Part shown: piece after piece, positions 22,468 to 33,191 of the stretch
Layout: every line of letters begins with the position of its first letter
How positions within the stretch are numbered: the stretch's first letter is position 1
NCBI RefSeq assembly: GCF_905220565.1
Contig: NC_059417.1
Coordinates: 12,448,518-12,512,517 of the forward strand
Direction of reading: 5' to 3'
Source: Melitaea cinxia
Lineage: Eukaryota > Arthropoda > Insecta > Lepidoptera > Nymphalidae
DNA length: 64,000 bases
Program-made: the position numbers and the translations under genes
Notes under the pieces: model-generated
Seen by the model: only the letters and a program-made list of their open reading frames with translations
What the model was told of the DNA's origin: nothing
Database searches by the model: none

Positions 22468-23761
22468 CTAGATCGTTCAATAAGTCCCGAGACTAACCTG
22501 GAAATGGCGCATATATTAAAAACTCTTTTGATTTTTAAAAAGTACTGGCTATCAATACAAGAATATGTGTCAAATTTTTAAAAATGGAACAATAAAATTA
22601 TTGATTTTGAAACATTTAAGTGACGCTACGGTTGTAATTTCGATACAATGGAAAAAAACGAGTTTCGCGTGTTGATAAAACATTGTTTTTTAATGGGAAA
22701 AAATACCGTTGAAGCACAGCAATGGCTTATAAAATGTTATGGAGGATCAGCTCCCTCTAAACCAACCATTTGTCGGTGGTATGCCGACTTCAAACGCGGT
22801 CGCATGGACACCAATGATGGGGAACGCTCAGGTCGTCCAAATGAAGCAGTGACTCAACAAAATATTAACCAAGTCCTCAAAATCGTATTGGAAGATCGGA
22901 AGGTAAAAGTGCGAGAGATAGCCGAGATAGTGAAAATTTCAGCTGGTAGTGTTTTCACTATTTTACATAAAAATTTGGCCATGAAAAAGCTTTTTTCTAA
23001 GTGGGTGCCGCGTTTGCTTACAACTAATCAAAAGGAACAACGTATCAATGATTCAGAGTGATGTTTGGCGCTGATGAATCATAATAAAAAGGATTTTTTA
23101 CGTCGGTATGTAACAATGGATGAAACCTGGATATACCATTTCACTCCGGAATCCAATCGGTGGGCAGCGGAGTGGAGAGCGGCTGGTGAAAGCCGCCCGA
23201 AGCGTCCAAAGACTCAGAAATCGGCTGGTAAGGTTATGGCGTCTATATTTTGGGATGCGCATGGAATACTTTTCATCGACTACCTTGAAAAAGGGCAAAA
23301 TATAAATAGTGACTATTACATGTGCTTATTGGAGCGATTGAAGTACGAAATTGCGGATAAACGGCCTCACATGAACAAAAAGAAAGTGGTGTTTCACCAG
23401 GACAACGCGCCTTGTCACAAGTCCGTGAGAACGATGGCCAAAATTAACGAATTGGGCTTCGAATTGCTTCCTCATCCCCCTTATTCGCCAGACTTGGCCC
23501 TCAGCGATTACTGGCTGTTTGCAGACCTCAAAAAAATGCTTCAGGGTAAGAAATTTGACTCAAATAGTGAAGTTATCGCAGCAACGGAGGCTTATTTTGA
23601 AGCCAAAGACAAATCGTTCTACACACATGGGATAGAAAAGTTAAAAAAGCGTTGGAGGGACTGTATCGCTCTTGGAGGAGACTATGTTGATGAATAAAAA
23701 TTAATTTTATAAAAAAGACCTTTTTTTAGTACTTAGTCTCGGGACTTATTGAACCACGTGT
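22468..23761 (+). mobile_element. mariner transposon, 1.3 kb
   Basis: Inverted repeats share 22 identical bases (22475-22496 and 23733-23754, starting GTTCAATAAGTCCCGAGACT). The outer eight bases are less alike and are bounded by TA on each side (22466-22467 and 23762-23763), the mariner target. The length is standard. It lies about 30 bp right of the Lep1-like block, inside the larger TIR element. Confidence 0.9.
22648..23697 (+). pseudogene. mariner transposase with one in-frame stop
   Basis: DDE/D transposase of the mariner family that cuts and rejoins the element ends. The N-terminal half has the helix-turn-helix DNA-binding region (FKRGRMDTNDGERSGRP). The catalytic triad is complete: Asp in TMDETWI, Asp in HQDNAPCH and, 34 residues further, Asp in SDYWLF (D34D). 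The whole frame is about 349 codons, the normal length, and is broken only by TGA at 23059-23061 between INDSE and CLALMN. The stop could have arisen by a single C-to-T change of CGA. SPDLALSD replaces the commoner SPDLAPSD. This copy should not make full-length protein. Confidence 0.9.
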
Positions 23762-24748
23762 TAAAATCTTTAGTAGTGTTGTGAAACAAAGTTACTTGTT
23801 TCATTGAATCCTTGTAAATGGTGTAAACAAAGTGAAAAAAATAAAATAATCCGTGTAAAGCGTTATAAGCATCACAATATAAAAAAATATCACCTACTAA
23901 AAGGTATTAAACGCAAGTGACCATAATTTTACGAGCAGCAAAACTGTAGTAACCCGCATTAGATATGGAATTATTGATGTTGTAACTTTTAGATTAGTTT
24001 TTTTTGTAGAAAACAATTTTCGTAAGACACAGAGTAAGAAATAATACCTGTTTTTTTGTTATTTACATCGTTTTATTGGTGCAAGAATGGAAAAAATATG
24101 GCAATTTTGAAAATCCTATATTTTTTATTATCAGTCGTACAGTTACTTGACATATACCATTCGACGCGTAATTTTTTTCTTATTCTAATGACGCAATAAA
24201 AAAATATTTCGATGGGTGTTGGTTACTACGTGTTTGCTTTCTCGCGTCGATATGCTGTAAAGGGCCATATAGATCTACATTAAATAAAAAATATATTTAA
24301 GGTATTTAATTGGATAAAGATTAATGCTGTATTGGTTAAAATCGCTTCGAAAATTAGCCATTATTTGTCGTAAAAAGTAAATGACAAAAAAATGTTATTG
24401 TGGGATATCCATAAGAGATAGGTATATACCATCGCGGAGTTTTCTGTAGACCTTTTCAATGTGTACAATACTTAGTACATTATTTTGATAAATCTCGTAG
24501 GGTTCAGCCTGCGTTTGCAATTTAAACGAAAAAAATAATAATTATTTACGACATAACATTAGAAAACGCAAAAATAACAGTATTTCTCCACTATTTAATG
24601 GATGTTATTATACATATAAACCTTCCTCTTGAATCAATCTATCTATTAAAAAGAACCGCATCAAAATCCGTTGCGTAGTTTTAAAGATTTAAGCGTACAT
24701 ACATATGCAGGGACAGAGAAAGCGACTTTGTTTTATACTATGTAGTGA

Positions 24749-25285
24749 TAAAAATATTCGAAAAAATTGTACGTATTTTCACATTTCCCAGAAAGTTTTT
24801 AATGAAATTGCTTTCCTAAATAATTATTTTTCTTAAAACATTTTTGAAGATGTGATAAGAAATGACATTGTCGCAGTTTATCTACTAGAGACGGTATACG
24901 GTATCATCATATTGTGAAATTTTTGAAGTAATTTTTTTTTAAGCACGCTTGACTTGGGTAGTATGCTGTTGAATGTGTGACGAGAGCGTTATAAAATGTG
25001 TGATCGGGCGAGGAGAATGGATGCTGAGACGGAGATATAAGGTATTTAACATATTGCTAGAATTTTAATTTAAATAATTTTCCTATAACATTATATACTT
25101 AAAATTTTAAACTGAATGTGAACTGAATAATTTTACTTATTTATTTTTATTCGAAAACCAACAGCGTTACAATCCGTATATATATATAACATTTAACATA
25201 ATATTAACAATAATAAGGCCAGTAATAGGTTTTCCTATCTATACATCTTAGTACTGTTAATAATGGTCAGATAATAATAAGATAT
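24749..25285. other. Intergenic, short repeat only
   Basis: Contains the segment shared in inverse orientation with 12160-12305 (near 24965-25040). Otherwise AT-rich with nothing recognisable. Confidence 0.4.
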
Positions 25286-25634
25286 GATGATGACGCCGCG
25301 TTGGCGCAACGGTCACAATCACGGATTGTACCCGTTGTGCTGGCGGTTGCGGGTTCGATCCCCGCACATGACAAACATTTGTATTGGCTGTACAGGTGTT
25401 TGCCGTGGTCTGGGTGTTTGTGCAGTCCTTGTCGGTCTCCCCACCGTGCCTCGGAGAGCACGTTAAGCTGTCGGTCCCGGTTGTTATCATATACACCTGA
25501 TAGCGATCGTTACTCACAGTAGGGAATATATCCGCCAACCCACATTGGAGCAGCGTGATGGATTAAGCTCTGATCCTTCTCCTACATGGGGAAAGAGGCC
25601 TATGCCCAACAGTGGGATATTACAGGCTGAAGTG
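25286..25634 (+). mobile_element. Full-length tRNA-derived SINE, 349 bp
   Basis: Bounded by a perfect 13 bp target duplication AATAATAAGATAT (25273-25285 and 25635-25647). The head has box A-like GTTGGCGCAACGGT and box B GGTTCGATCCC, a tRNA-like polymerase III promoter; the body follows. Other copies or parts: 2950, 5898, 15236, 28395. Confidence 0.88.
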
Positions 25635-25647
25635 AATAATAAGATAT

Positions 25648-26563
25648 TACAATGTTAAAAAATTTTAGTTCATCACCACAGAGTTTCTGTCTTTCCTAAA
25701 GTTTTAAAGTGGTTTTTTTTTTAATTTAAGTGATATATCCACAGGCTTATAGTGCCCGTGCTTTTGTTGTTTCATTTTTTTTTTGTTAAAACATGCATTG
25801 GTACTTCACTGCAACTTTAGAATCCTAGAAACCTTAATAACTACTTACTCTTAAAATTTCTAAAAGTCGACGCGAGTCCACTGATCAAGACTATTCTACA
25901 TATTGTTTTTTTATATAGTTATTATTTTTATTATATTTACACTTATAACTACAATATATGTACACTTATTTGCTACTTACAATGTACACTTAACTTATGT
26001 TATTGTTAGTAGTTAGGTACTTTTTTGTGTGCTTAGAAATCTTTTTATCCATTTTACTTTTTTTTAATAATTAATTATATTAATTAAGTAATTATTTTTA
26101 TTTGAAGTTTTAAGATACTTTCAGTGTACGTTTTATAAGTCTGTCCGTAGCTACTTAGACCATATCATTTGAAAGCCTTAAGCAATTAACCTAAAGAAGA
26201 AGAAGTAAATTTGTTTAATATAGATAATAGCTTAAAAACAATTTTTGTTTGTATTATTTTAAAAAGTAGGTACTTTTAATTTTTTTTTTGTGGAATTAAA
26301 ATGGTTGAAAATATGTAAATTAAAATATTGGCAACATTTATAACAGCTGATTCTTAATTTTGCAGTCAAACTGTCAAAGTCAATATCAGTCAAAGTTGTA
26401 AAAATCGTCATCGAACATGATTTAACTTTTTGATATTTTTACGTATTTTTTAGTTGATTTATAAGCATTTTGTATTAGAATAAATTTTGTTAACTTTTAG
26501 ATTTCAAGAATAGTACATAAGTTAAAATAATAAATTAATAAGTTCTCGCTAGAATCAGACAAG
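25648..26563. other. LINE 3' tail fragment and SOSS-B 5' flank
   Basis: 25711-25850 resembles, in the same antisense orientation, the poly(A) end at 9908-10010 (GTGATATATCCACAGGCTTAT). The remainder is AT-rich and holds the promoter and 5' UTR of the SOSS-B gene; no defined core promoter was found. Confidence 0.4.
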
Positions 26564-27139
26564 ATGAGCAGCACAGAATACGTCCAGATTAAAGATCTAA
26601 AGCCCGGCTTGAAAAACATCAACGCCATCTTCATAGTGCTAGAGGTGGGCCCGCCGACATTGACTAAGGAGGCGCGCGAGGTGCGTACGCTGCGCGTGGC
26701 GGACGCGACGGCGACTGTCAACCTGTCGGTGTGGGACGAGCCCGGCGCGCTGCTGCAGCCCGGCGACATAGTGCGCCTCACACGAGGCTACGCTTCCCTG
26801 TGGCGGTCTGCCCTCACTCTGTACTCGGGAAAATCCGGGGACATCCAGAAGGTCGGAGAGTTCTGCATGTTGTTCAACGAACAAGTGAACATGAGTGAGC
26901 CTCAGCCTACTCCCCCGCCCGCTGCCTCCGCGCCGCCCCCTGACCGAACCAACGGTGCTCATGCTCCCACTCGCAGTCTAGGTCAGACTTCCCAGCCCTC
27001 AGCACCTGGCACACAGCAGATGCCACCTAAAACCGAACGCTTCTCCCAGAACAATCAGGAACATAATAGTAAACACAGCAACCAGCACAAGACGTACGTG
27101 CGGGGGAGGGGCCACCAGCGTGGCAACAACAGGCGATAA
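26564..27139 (+). CDS. SOSS complex subunit B homologue (hSSB1/2-like)
   Basis: Single-stranded DNA-binding subunit of the SOSS complex, which also contains INTS3 and acts in DNA double-strand break repair and checkpoint signalling in the nucleus. The 191-residue protein comes from one exon. Residues about 1-115 form one OB fold: VQIKDLKPGLKNINAIFIVL, AREVRTLRVADATATVNLSVWDEPG, LLQPGDIVRLTRGYASLWR, LTLYSGKSGDIQKVGEFCMLF. These match the human SSB1/SSB2 order closely. The tail is Pro-, Ser- and Gln-rich and ends in Arg- and Gly-containing sequence (RGRGHQRGNNRR), as in the family. The coding region is markedly GC-richer than its surroundings. The ATG is the first in frame. The absence of introns could reflect old intron loss or retroposition, but no poly(A) scar or target duplication was seen. 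Confidence 0.95.
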   Translation: MSSTEYVQIKDLKPGLKNINAIFIVLEVGPPTLTKEAREVRTLRVADATATVNLSVWDEPGALLQPGDIVRLTRGYASLWRSALTLYSGKSGDIQKVGEFCMLFNEQVNMSEPQPTPPPAASAPPPDRTNGAHAPTRSLGQTSQPSAPGTQQMPPKTERFSQNNQEHNSKHSNQHKTYVRGRGHQRGNNRR

Positions 27140-28394
27140 CTAATACTAAATAGGACAATTTAATTATCTGCAATGAGTAATCATTATTACTTTTACAGAT
27201 AATCTATTCATAATGAACTGCCACATTCAAGTTGATTTAATATGATTTGTCGCTAACTGTCATAATAAACTTAAATTTATTACATACACGTATTTAAGCA
27301 TGAATTGAAAGTATTTACTTTTCACTAGAAAAACTTTTGACTATTGTATTATTTCACTGTGATAGGGATAACTCTAACAAACAACTAAATATTACTCACA
27401 ATGTAATTGTGTTATAACAACATCAATATATATTTTGTGAATAGTTGTAAGACTCAGAAGGATACTCAATACAAATGCAATTCCAGACCTATTCTGAGTC
27501 TACTTAAGCTAATTTTTTTTTGTGTTTAATGTTTTTTAATCTAATTGTGAATGTATTACTATATTACAGTGTGTTAGAAATAGATGAAGGTGGATGATAA
27601 ACTCATAATATCAGCTTCCTATTTAAATGATAAATAGGTATTTGCTGAGTGCGTGTTTCAAATAAAAACTTAATCTTTTTGACTTGACTGCATAATTTTT
27701 ATGAACTGAAATAAGTTTTTGTTTATTATAAGCTTCAACCTTTTGTAACTCATAAAAATGAAATAGGGATTTAAGTCCAAGTACAAATGTTATTTTTGTA
27801 TTGTTTCATACTACAATGTAGTTACAAGTTAGTATTTCAACGGAAAGTAAAATAAACTACTAACTAACAAATAGGTGAACAAGTTATTACTATTACAAAT
27901 TGTATTTTAATGTAAAGTTTTTGTAGTTAGCTCATGATCTCAATAGCTTTTTAATTCTATATACACTTAACGAGGCATTTAAGAAGAGATCATTACTTAT
28001 GTTCCGTTGTGTAAATGGACGTCGAGATATCATGTTGTATGTGATTACTTTTGTATATTAAATTTAGTTTAAGGTAAAATTGTGTTTTCAATATTTTAAA
28101 GTTTTTGCTAAAAAGTGAAGTATTTTGATTACTAGTTTACTTGACTTCATTTAAATACTTTCCAAAACTAAGTTTATTGTTGTTTTTCTGTGTGTGAATT
28201 GTCACACATGCTGTAACAGCACAGCGCACAGAGTACGTATAATAGGTGTAGTTCAGCAGAATGTATTCGGTTGCATTGGGTTTAATTTATTAGGCTCAAA
28301 GTTGTATAAAGTATTTAATTATTGTCACAGATTTCAGAAGACTTGCATGCCCCACAATTGGGGTAAAGTCTACTTCTACTAACTGTTAACACGT
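27140..28394 (+). other. SOSS-B 3' UTR and intergenic sequence
   Basis: AATAAA at 27264-27269 is the first candidate polyadenylation signal, about 125 bases after the stop; others follow at about 27660 and 27851. No other gene is seen. Confidence 0.45.
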
Positions 28395-28745
28395 CGCTTC
28401 GCTTCGCTTCAGTCTGTAACATCCCACTGCTGGGTATAGGCCTCTTTCTCCATGTAGGAGAAGTATTAGAGCCTAATCCACCACGCTGCTCCGATGCGGG
28501 TTGGCGAATATATCCCCTACTATGAGTAACGATCGCTATCAGGTGTATATGATAACAAGCGGGACCAACAGCTTAACGTGCTCTCTGAGGCACGGTGGGG
28601 AGACCCACAAGGAGAAATTATCAGGGCGGAAATAAATATTTGTATAGACACAAATATACACTCTGAGCAGGAATCGAAACCACGACCTTCGTTGTTTAGG
28701 CGCCGGCGACACGATACACTCACCATTACACCAGAGTGATCGTCA
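28395..28745 (-). mobile_element. SINE with a different tRNA-like head
   Basis: The left part is the same SINE body (antisense) as at 25286-25634. After the shared segment with CACGGTGGGGAGACCCAC the sequence changes: read on the minus strand, the head has box A-like CTCTGGTGTAATGGTGAG and box B-like GTTTCGATTCCTGC. It looks like a chimeric SINE with a second tRNA-like promoter. Confidence 0.65.
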
Positions 28746-28772
28746 CTAACACAGTCGTATGAGGTAATTTTT

Positions 28773-29560
28773 TTAACCGACTTCAAATGGTTTTATGTAT
28801 GTTACCTCAGAACATTTTACTGGGTGGGCCGATTTCAATGATTTTTAACTGACTTCCAAAAAAGGAGGAGATTCTCAATTCGACTGTATTTTTTTTTTTT
28901 TTATGTATGTTACATCAGAACTTTTGACCGGGTAGAACGATTTCGACAAATTTTGTTTTAATCGAAAGGTGGTGTGTGCCAATTGGTCCCATTTAAATTT
29001 ATTTGAGATCTAACAACTACTTTTCGAGTTATATCTAATAATGCGTTTTTACTTGACGCTTTTTTCGTCGACCTACGTTGTATTATACCGCATAACTTTC
29101 TACTGGATGTACCGATTTTCATAATTCTTTTTTTGTTGGAAAGGGGATATCCCTAGTTTGGTACCATGATAAGGAAACCACGATCTGATGATGGGATCCT
29201 AGAGAAATCGAGGGAAACTCTCGAAAATCCGTAATAACTTTTTACTGGGTGTACCGATTTTGATAATTTCTAATTTAATCGAAAGCTGATGTTTATCATG
29301 TGGTCACATATAAATTTTATCGAGATCTGTTAACTACTTTTTGAGTAATCTTTGATAACGCGTAGTTGCTTGACTATTTTTTCGTCGATCTACGTTGTAT
29401 TACTTGTCGATGTAATTGAAGTCGGTTTTTTTTTCGTTTGCGAGCAAAGACAATTATTATTTTAATTGAAAGGTGGTGCTTGTCAAATGGTTTTATTTAA
29501 ATTTAATCGAGATCTTACAAGTACTTTTTTGAATTATATCTAATAATGCGTATGTAAGTA
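28773..29560 (+). mobile_element. HINE-like element inserted in another HINE-like element
   Basis: Inner complete copy about 28845-29456 (612 bp), from AACTGACTTCCAAAAAAGG to the hairpin GTTTGCGAGCAAA and ACAATTA. It is flanked by the 5' part of an older, more diverged copy (28773-28844) and by internal sequence of the same family (29457-29560). Subterminal inverted repeats AACCGACTTC / GAAGTCGGTT define the family. Confidence 0.65.
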
Positions 29561-30019
29561 AATATGTAACATAACAATAAAGTACGGACGCGGAGCACGA
29601 AGAATTTCGTACAATGACCTTTTTGCCTACTGCCAGTGGTGTATAGGCATAGTAGAACAGAAATAATTTAATGTATGTATAGTTTAGTATTTAATATAAA
29701 GAAATATAGGAATCAAAATTACACAATCAATTATTGAAATATAAAAAATGGAATCACAGTTATTTGGAGTGGGGGTGCACTGCACCAGCGCTCTTTAGGA
29801 CGAGTGGTGATGTGTCTTAGGGCTAGGTTGTAGAGTGCATAACTTTAAATCCACAAACTGTAGTCCACAAACTGTAGCGCAGTACTGATTCTGTTCAGAA
29901 ATTTGTGTACATATTTATTTAGCATTTACACAAAAAACCTTCGTAATCTTCTGAAAGGTCAGGTTCAAATTAAGGTTAACATCGCCTAATTTTCAAGTGT
30001 TTAGTTTGCAATTAAATTA
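29561..30019. other. Intergenic, nothing recognisable
   Basis: No gene or matched repeat seen. Confidence 0.35.
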
Positions 30020-30491
30020 TAATTGTGTTTGCTCGCCAACGATAACAAACCGACTTCAACATTACATCGACCAGTTATGTAACAACATAGGAAGACAAAA
30101 AAATAGTCAAGTAAATTCACGTTATCAAAGATTACTCAAAAAGTAGTCAAAAGATGTGGATCAAATTTAATTGAGACCACTAGACAAGTATCAAATTTCG
30201 ATTAAAACAAGAATCATCAAAATCGGTACACCAAGTAAAAAGTTATGAGGTTATAACACAACGTAGATCGACGAAAAAATAGTCGAGCACATTACTAGAG
30301 ATGATAGCTCACAAAGTAATTGTCAGATCTCGATCACATTAAAATGAGACAATAGACCACATGACAAGGGCCACCTTTCGATTGAAAAAAGAATCGCGGA
30401 AATCGGTTCACCCAGCAAAAAGTTCTGAGGTAACACATAAAAATAATACTGTCGAATTGAGAACCGCTTCCTTTTTTGAAGTCGGTTAAAA
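30020..30491 (-). mobile_element. HINE-like element, internally deleted
   Basis: Antisense copy from TAATTGTGTTTGCTCGC to GAAGTCGGTTAAAAA. Shorter than the 610 bp type because a middle section is missing. Confidence 0.7.
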
Positions 30492-30544
30492 AGAACACAT
30501 TTTTGCTCCTGGGGAAAATTGGGGACAGGGTCTGCAATGCGCTT

Positions 30545-30645
30545 ACGATACTTCTGGTGTTGCAGACTATCTATAAGTTACGGTAATCGGGTGTCATCAG
30601 GTGAGCCGTACGATGTTTGCCGATCTAGTTGCATAAAAAAAATAT
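30545..30645. repeat. Interspersed repeat fragment
   Basis: Shares TTACGGTAATC and ATCAGGTGAGCCGTA with 48265-48360 and, inverted, with 811-1075. Confidence 0.45.
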
Positions 30646-31032
30646 TGTCAACCGAAGTCTCATATTCTAACGATAAGATTATGTCAAGGTTCAGCCCACA
30701 ATATAATTATAATAATTTTATTCGTATATTTTAATTTCGTATTAAATACAATAACACGAAGACGTTATTGACCCTGAGCGGTTTCACAAGACCTTGTATA
30801 TTGACTCTACAATTAATAGGCGCTGTTTTGGATGATTAAATAACAAATTCAATGTTTTCGTTAATTAAATAATTGTTAACAATAAGTGGGTACAGGTACT
30901 CTATAAAGCAGCCAATATAGTATATATTTAATATTTCATAAACTGTTGTTTACTATTATAATTACTTTAAAAAGGATTACGACCGAGTGAAGTGTAATAG
31001 CTTCACTTCGAACTTTCACTTCGAAGATTCCG

Positions 31033-31375
31033 CCGCTTGAGGCCAAAACTCTTCGAGCAATGCGTCCTACCTGTGTTAACATACGGAGCCGAAACGTGGA
31101 CACTGACAAAGGGACTGGTCCACAAATTTAAAGTCGTTCAGCGTGCAATGGAAAAGGCTATGCTTGGGGTTTCTCTCAAAGATAGAATTAGAAATCCTGG
31201 TCGGTCCTGGAGTGGAGACCGCGTCTTGATAAACGCAGTGTGGGACGTCCTCCGGCCCGTTGGACCGACGATCTACGTAAGATTGTCGGTATAGGCTGGA
31301 TGAGGATTGCGTAAAACCGGGATGTCTGTCGCGAACTTGGGGAGGCCTATGTCCAGCAGTGGACTGCGATAGGTT
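31033..31375 (+). pseudogene. RTE-like reverse transcriptase C-terminus, decayed
   Basis: Frame 31037-31294 has FEQCVLPVLTYGAETWTLTK and QRAMEKAMLGVSLKDRIRN, the typical C-terminal part of lepidopteran RTE-like polymerases. After a frame change the ending GRPPARWTDDLRKIVG and GEAYVQQWTAIG can be followed to about 31372, with an in-frame TAA between. The piece is 5'-truncated with several lesions. Its final segment (GGCCTATGTCCAGCAGTGGA) is shared with the SINE-like repeats at 39640, 49860, 55990 and 61561. Confidence 0.8.
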
Positions 31376-31838
31376 GAACTGATGAAGTGTAATAATATAT
31401 AATATCACACAAGTTTTAAGATCACACACCGGCATAAAACCTATTCGCAATAAATTACAAACAATCATTGTACTTTTATGAATATTGTTAGTGTTATTAC
31501 AATAAATGTTTTCGTGTCAATCTATTACCAATAATCGGAGACATGAGTGACGGGCGCACGAAGGATCAAGATGATTAAGAAGAAACCCACTAGCAAAAAA
31601 TGATTGCATTGATACAATACACAGGATTACCCGGATACACATCTTACGACGAAACGTTTTGTTGTATTTGAACTAAAAAATTCACAATTATTTATTTTAT
31701 GACTAGATGTTACTTGCAACTTCTTTCATATATAAAATTTCAATGTCTCAGGTTCTAAGCGGCGTATTAAGATCGCAACATACACCACCCTTCAATTAGA
31801 CCTCCATGTATATAAATGTTGATCATTCGAACATTATT
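31376..31838. other. Intergenic, nothing recognisable
   Basis: AT-rich, no gene seen. Confidence 0.35.
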
Positions 31839-31839
31839 A

Positions 31840-32450
31840 TTTTTAGCCGACTTCAAAAAAAGGAGGAGGTTACTCAATTCGACCGTATATATTTTTTTAT
31901 TTTATTTTGTGTATGTTCGGGGATAACTCTGTCGTTTATGAACCGATCAAAAAAAAAAAGTTATAATCAGATCTCGATGAAATTTAAATGTGACCACATG
32001 ATAAACATCGGCTTTCGATTAAATTAAAAATCATCAAAATCGGTACACCCAGTAAAGAGTCATGCGGCTTTTCGAGCTTTTCCCTCGATTTCTCTGGGAT
32101 CCCATCATCAGATCCTGGTTTCCTTATCATGGTACCAAACTAGGGATATTTCCTTTCCAACGAAACAAGAATTATCAAAATCAATACAGCTAGTAAAAAG
32201 TTATGCGGTATAATACAACGAAGGCCGACGAAAAAAGCGTCAAGTAAAAACGCATTATTAGATATAACTCGAAAAGTAGTAGTTAGATCTCAAATAAATT
32301 TAAAAGGAACCAAATGACACACACCACCTTTCGATTAAAAAAATAATTGTCGAAATCGGTCCACCCAGTCAAAAGTTCTAAAGTAACATACATTAAAAAA
32401 AATACAGTCGAATTGAGAACCTCCTCCTTTTTTGGAAGTCGGTTAAAAAT
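31840..32450 (-). mobile_element. HINE-like element, rearranged
   Basis: 31840-31940 is a plus-oriented 5' end (GCCGACTTCAAAAAAAGGAG) followed by TGTGTATGTTCGGGGATAAC; from about 31960 to 32450 the family reads antisense and closes with CTCCTCCTTTTTTGGAAGTC. The two parts face each other. Confidence 0.6.
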
Positions 32451-33191
32451 GACAAAACCCAAATCAAAGGTTTAAGCTTAAAGTTTCGCACAAAGTTTAC
32501 ACTCTACTTCGAAATTTTTAATTCATACTGTATTTCAATGTTATAAAATAATTTTTGGTTTACTTTGTGTGTGTGTGTCCGTTTAACACTCTAGTAGTTA
32601 GTCATTTAATAAACCACAAATCCGAGACTTGTCCGTAAAAATTAAAGACAAAAACGCTGCAGGCGTTTATTATAGATGTTCGTCAAGAGGACCGTCCGGT
32701 AAAGGCCGAGGTCGCTTGATGCGCGTCGGTTGATGTATTGTATAATATAATAACAAATATTTTTTACAGCTTATGTATGCATAGCATAAAGTCCTCTTAA
32801 CACACACAACGAATTTTTTTGTGATTTTTATCATCTAATAACTTTTCACGAATTGTTTATATACTTATCACGCAACTATGTTCCCCGCCGACTTTGTATA
32901 AATTTATTATATTAACAAAAAGGCTCTTCAACAAACTAGACAAACCTACCTAATGTCAAAAGCGAGTGAAAGACCGGCGGCCCTGACTGTTCGTGTGTGA
33001 AAATGTCGTTACCATTACCCTCCTCTGCTGCGTCGTTGAAATAATAATTACCATTAAGAATATTCTTTACGATTATCGTACAAGAATTGCAACATAAAGT
33101 GTTCGTCGGTTTTGACAACGCTTCATAGACGGCTTTTTCTCGTATTTGGTTATGTGTTAAAGAACTTAACCTGTAGTTACAATCTTACGTA
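32451..33191. other. Intergenic, nothing recognisable
   Basis: Contains a short GT run near 32564. A 60-codon minus-strand frame at 32936-33118 has no recognised domain. Confidence 0.35.

Larger units (their letters stand above)
16783..24249. mobile_element. TIR DNA transposon, 7.5 kb including nested elements
   Basis: Terminal inverted repeats of 27 bp (16783-16809 and 24223-24249) match at 25 positions and start CGACGC. The target ATAT is duplicated (16779-16782 and 24250-24253), while the intact paralogue of the host Helitron has a single ATAT at 51845-51848. The subterminal motif GTAGTAAC recurs near 17032, 17181 and 23946 and, inverted, near 24222; it may be a transposase-binding site. 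A 4 bp target duplication fits several superfamilies, so the class is open. Its own DNA is about 16783-17839 plus 23762-24249; the rest is later insertions. Confidence 0.75.
16560..24748 (-). mobile_element. Helitron, 718 bp, split by a 7.5 kb insertion
   Basis: On the minus strand the element begins TCACTACATAGTATAAAACA (ending at 24748) and finishes with a hairpin-forming CCCGTGCGAAGCCGGAGCGG followed by CGCTAG (16560-16563). It is flanked by A on the 5' side and T on the 3' side, as for Helitrons. Its two parts are 16560-16782 and 24254-24748. The same element is uninterrupted at 51626-52344 (719 bp). It encodes no protein. Confidence 0.8.

Noticed and set aside
25289..25380. Candidate tRNA gene (box A and box B present)
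   Set aside because: The tRNA-like part continues into a repeated body and has a 13 bp target duplication around the whole 349 bp, so it is a SINE head. The cloverleaf is not properly formed.
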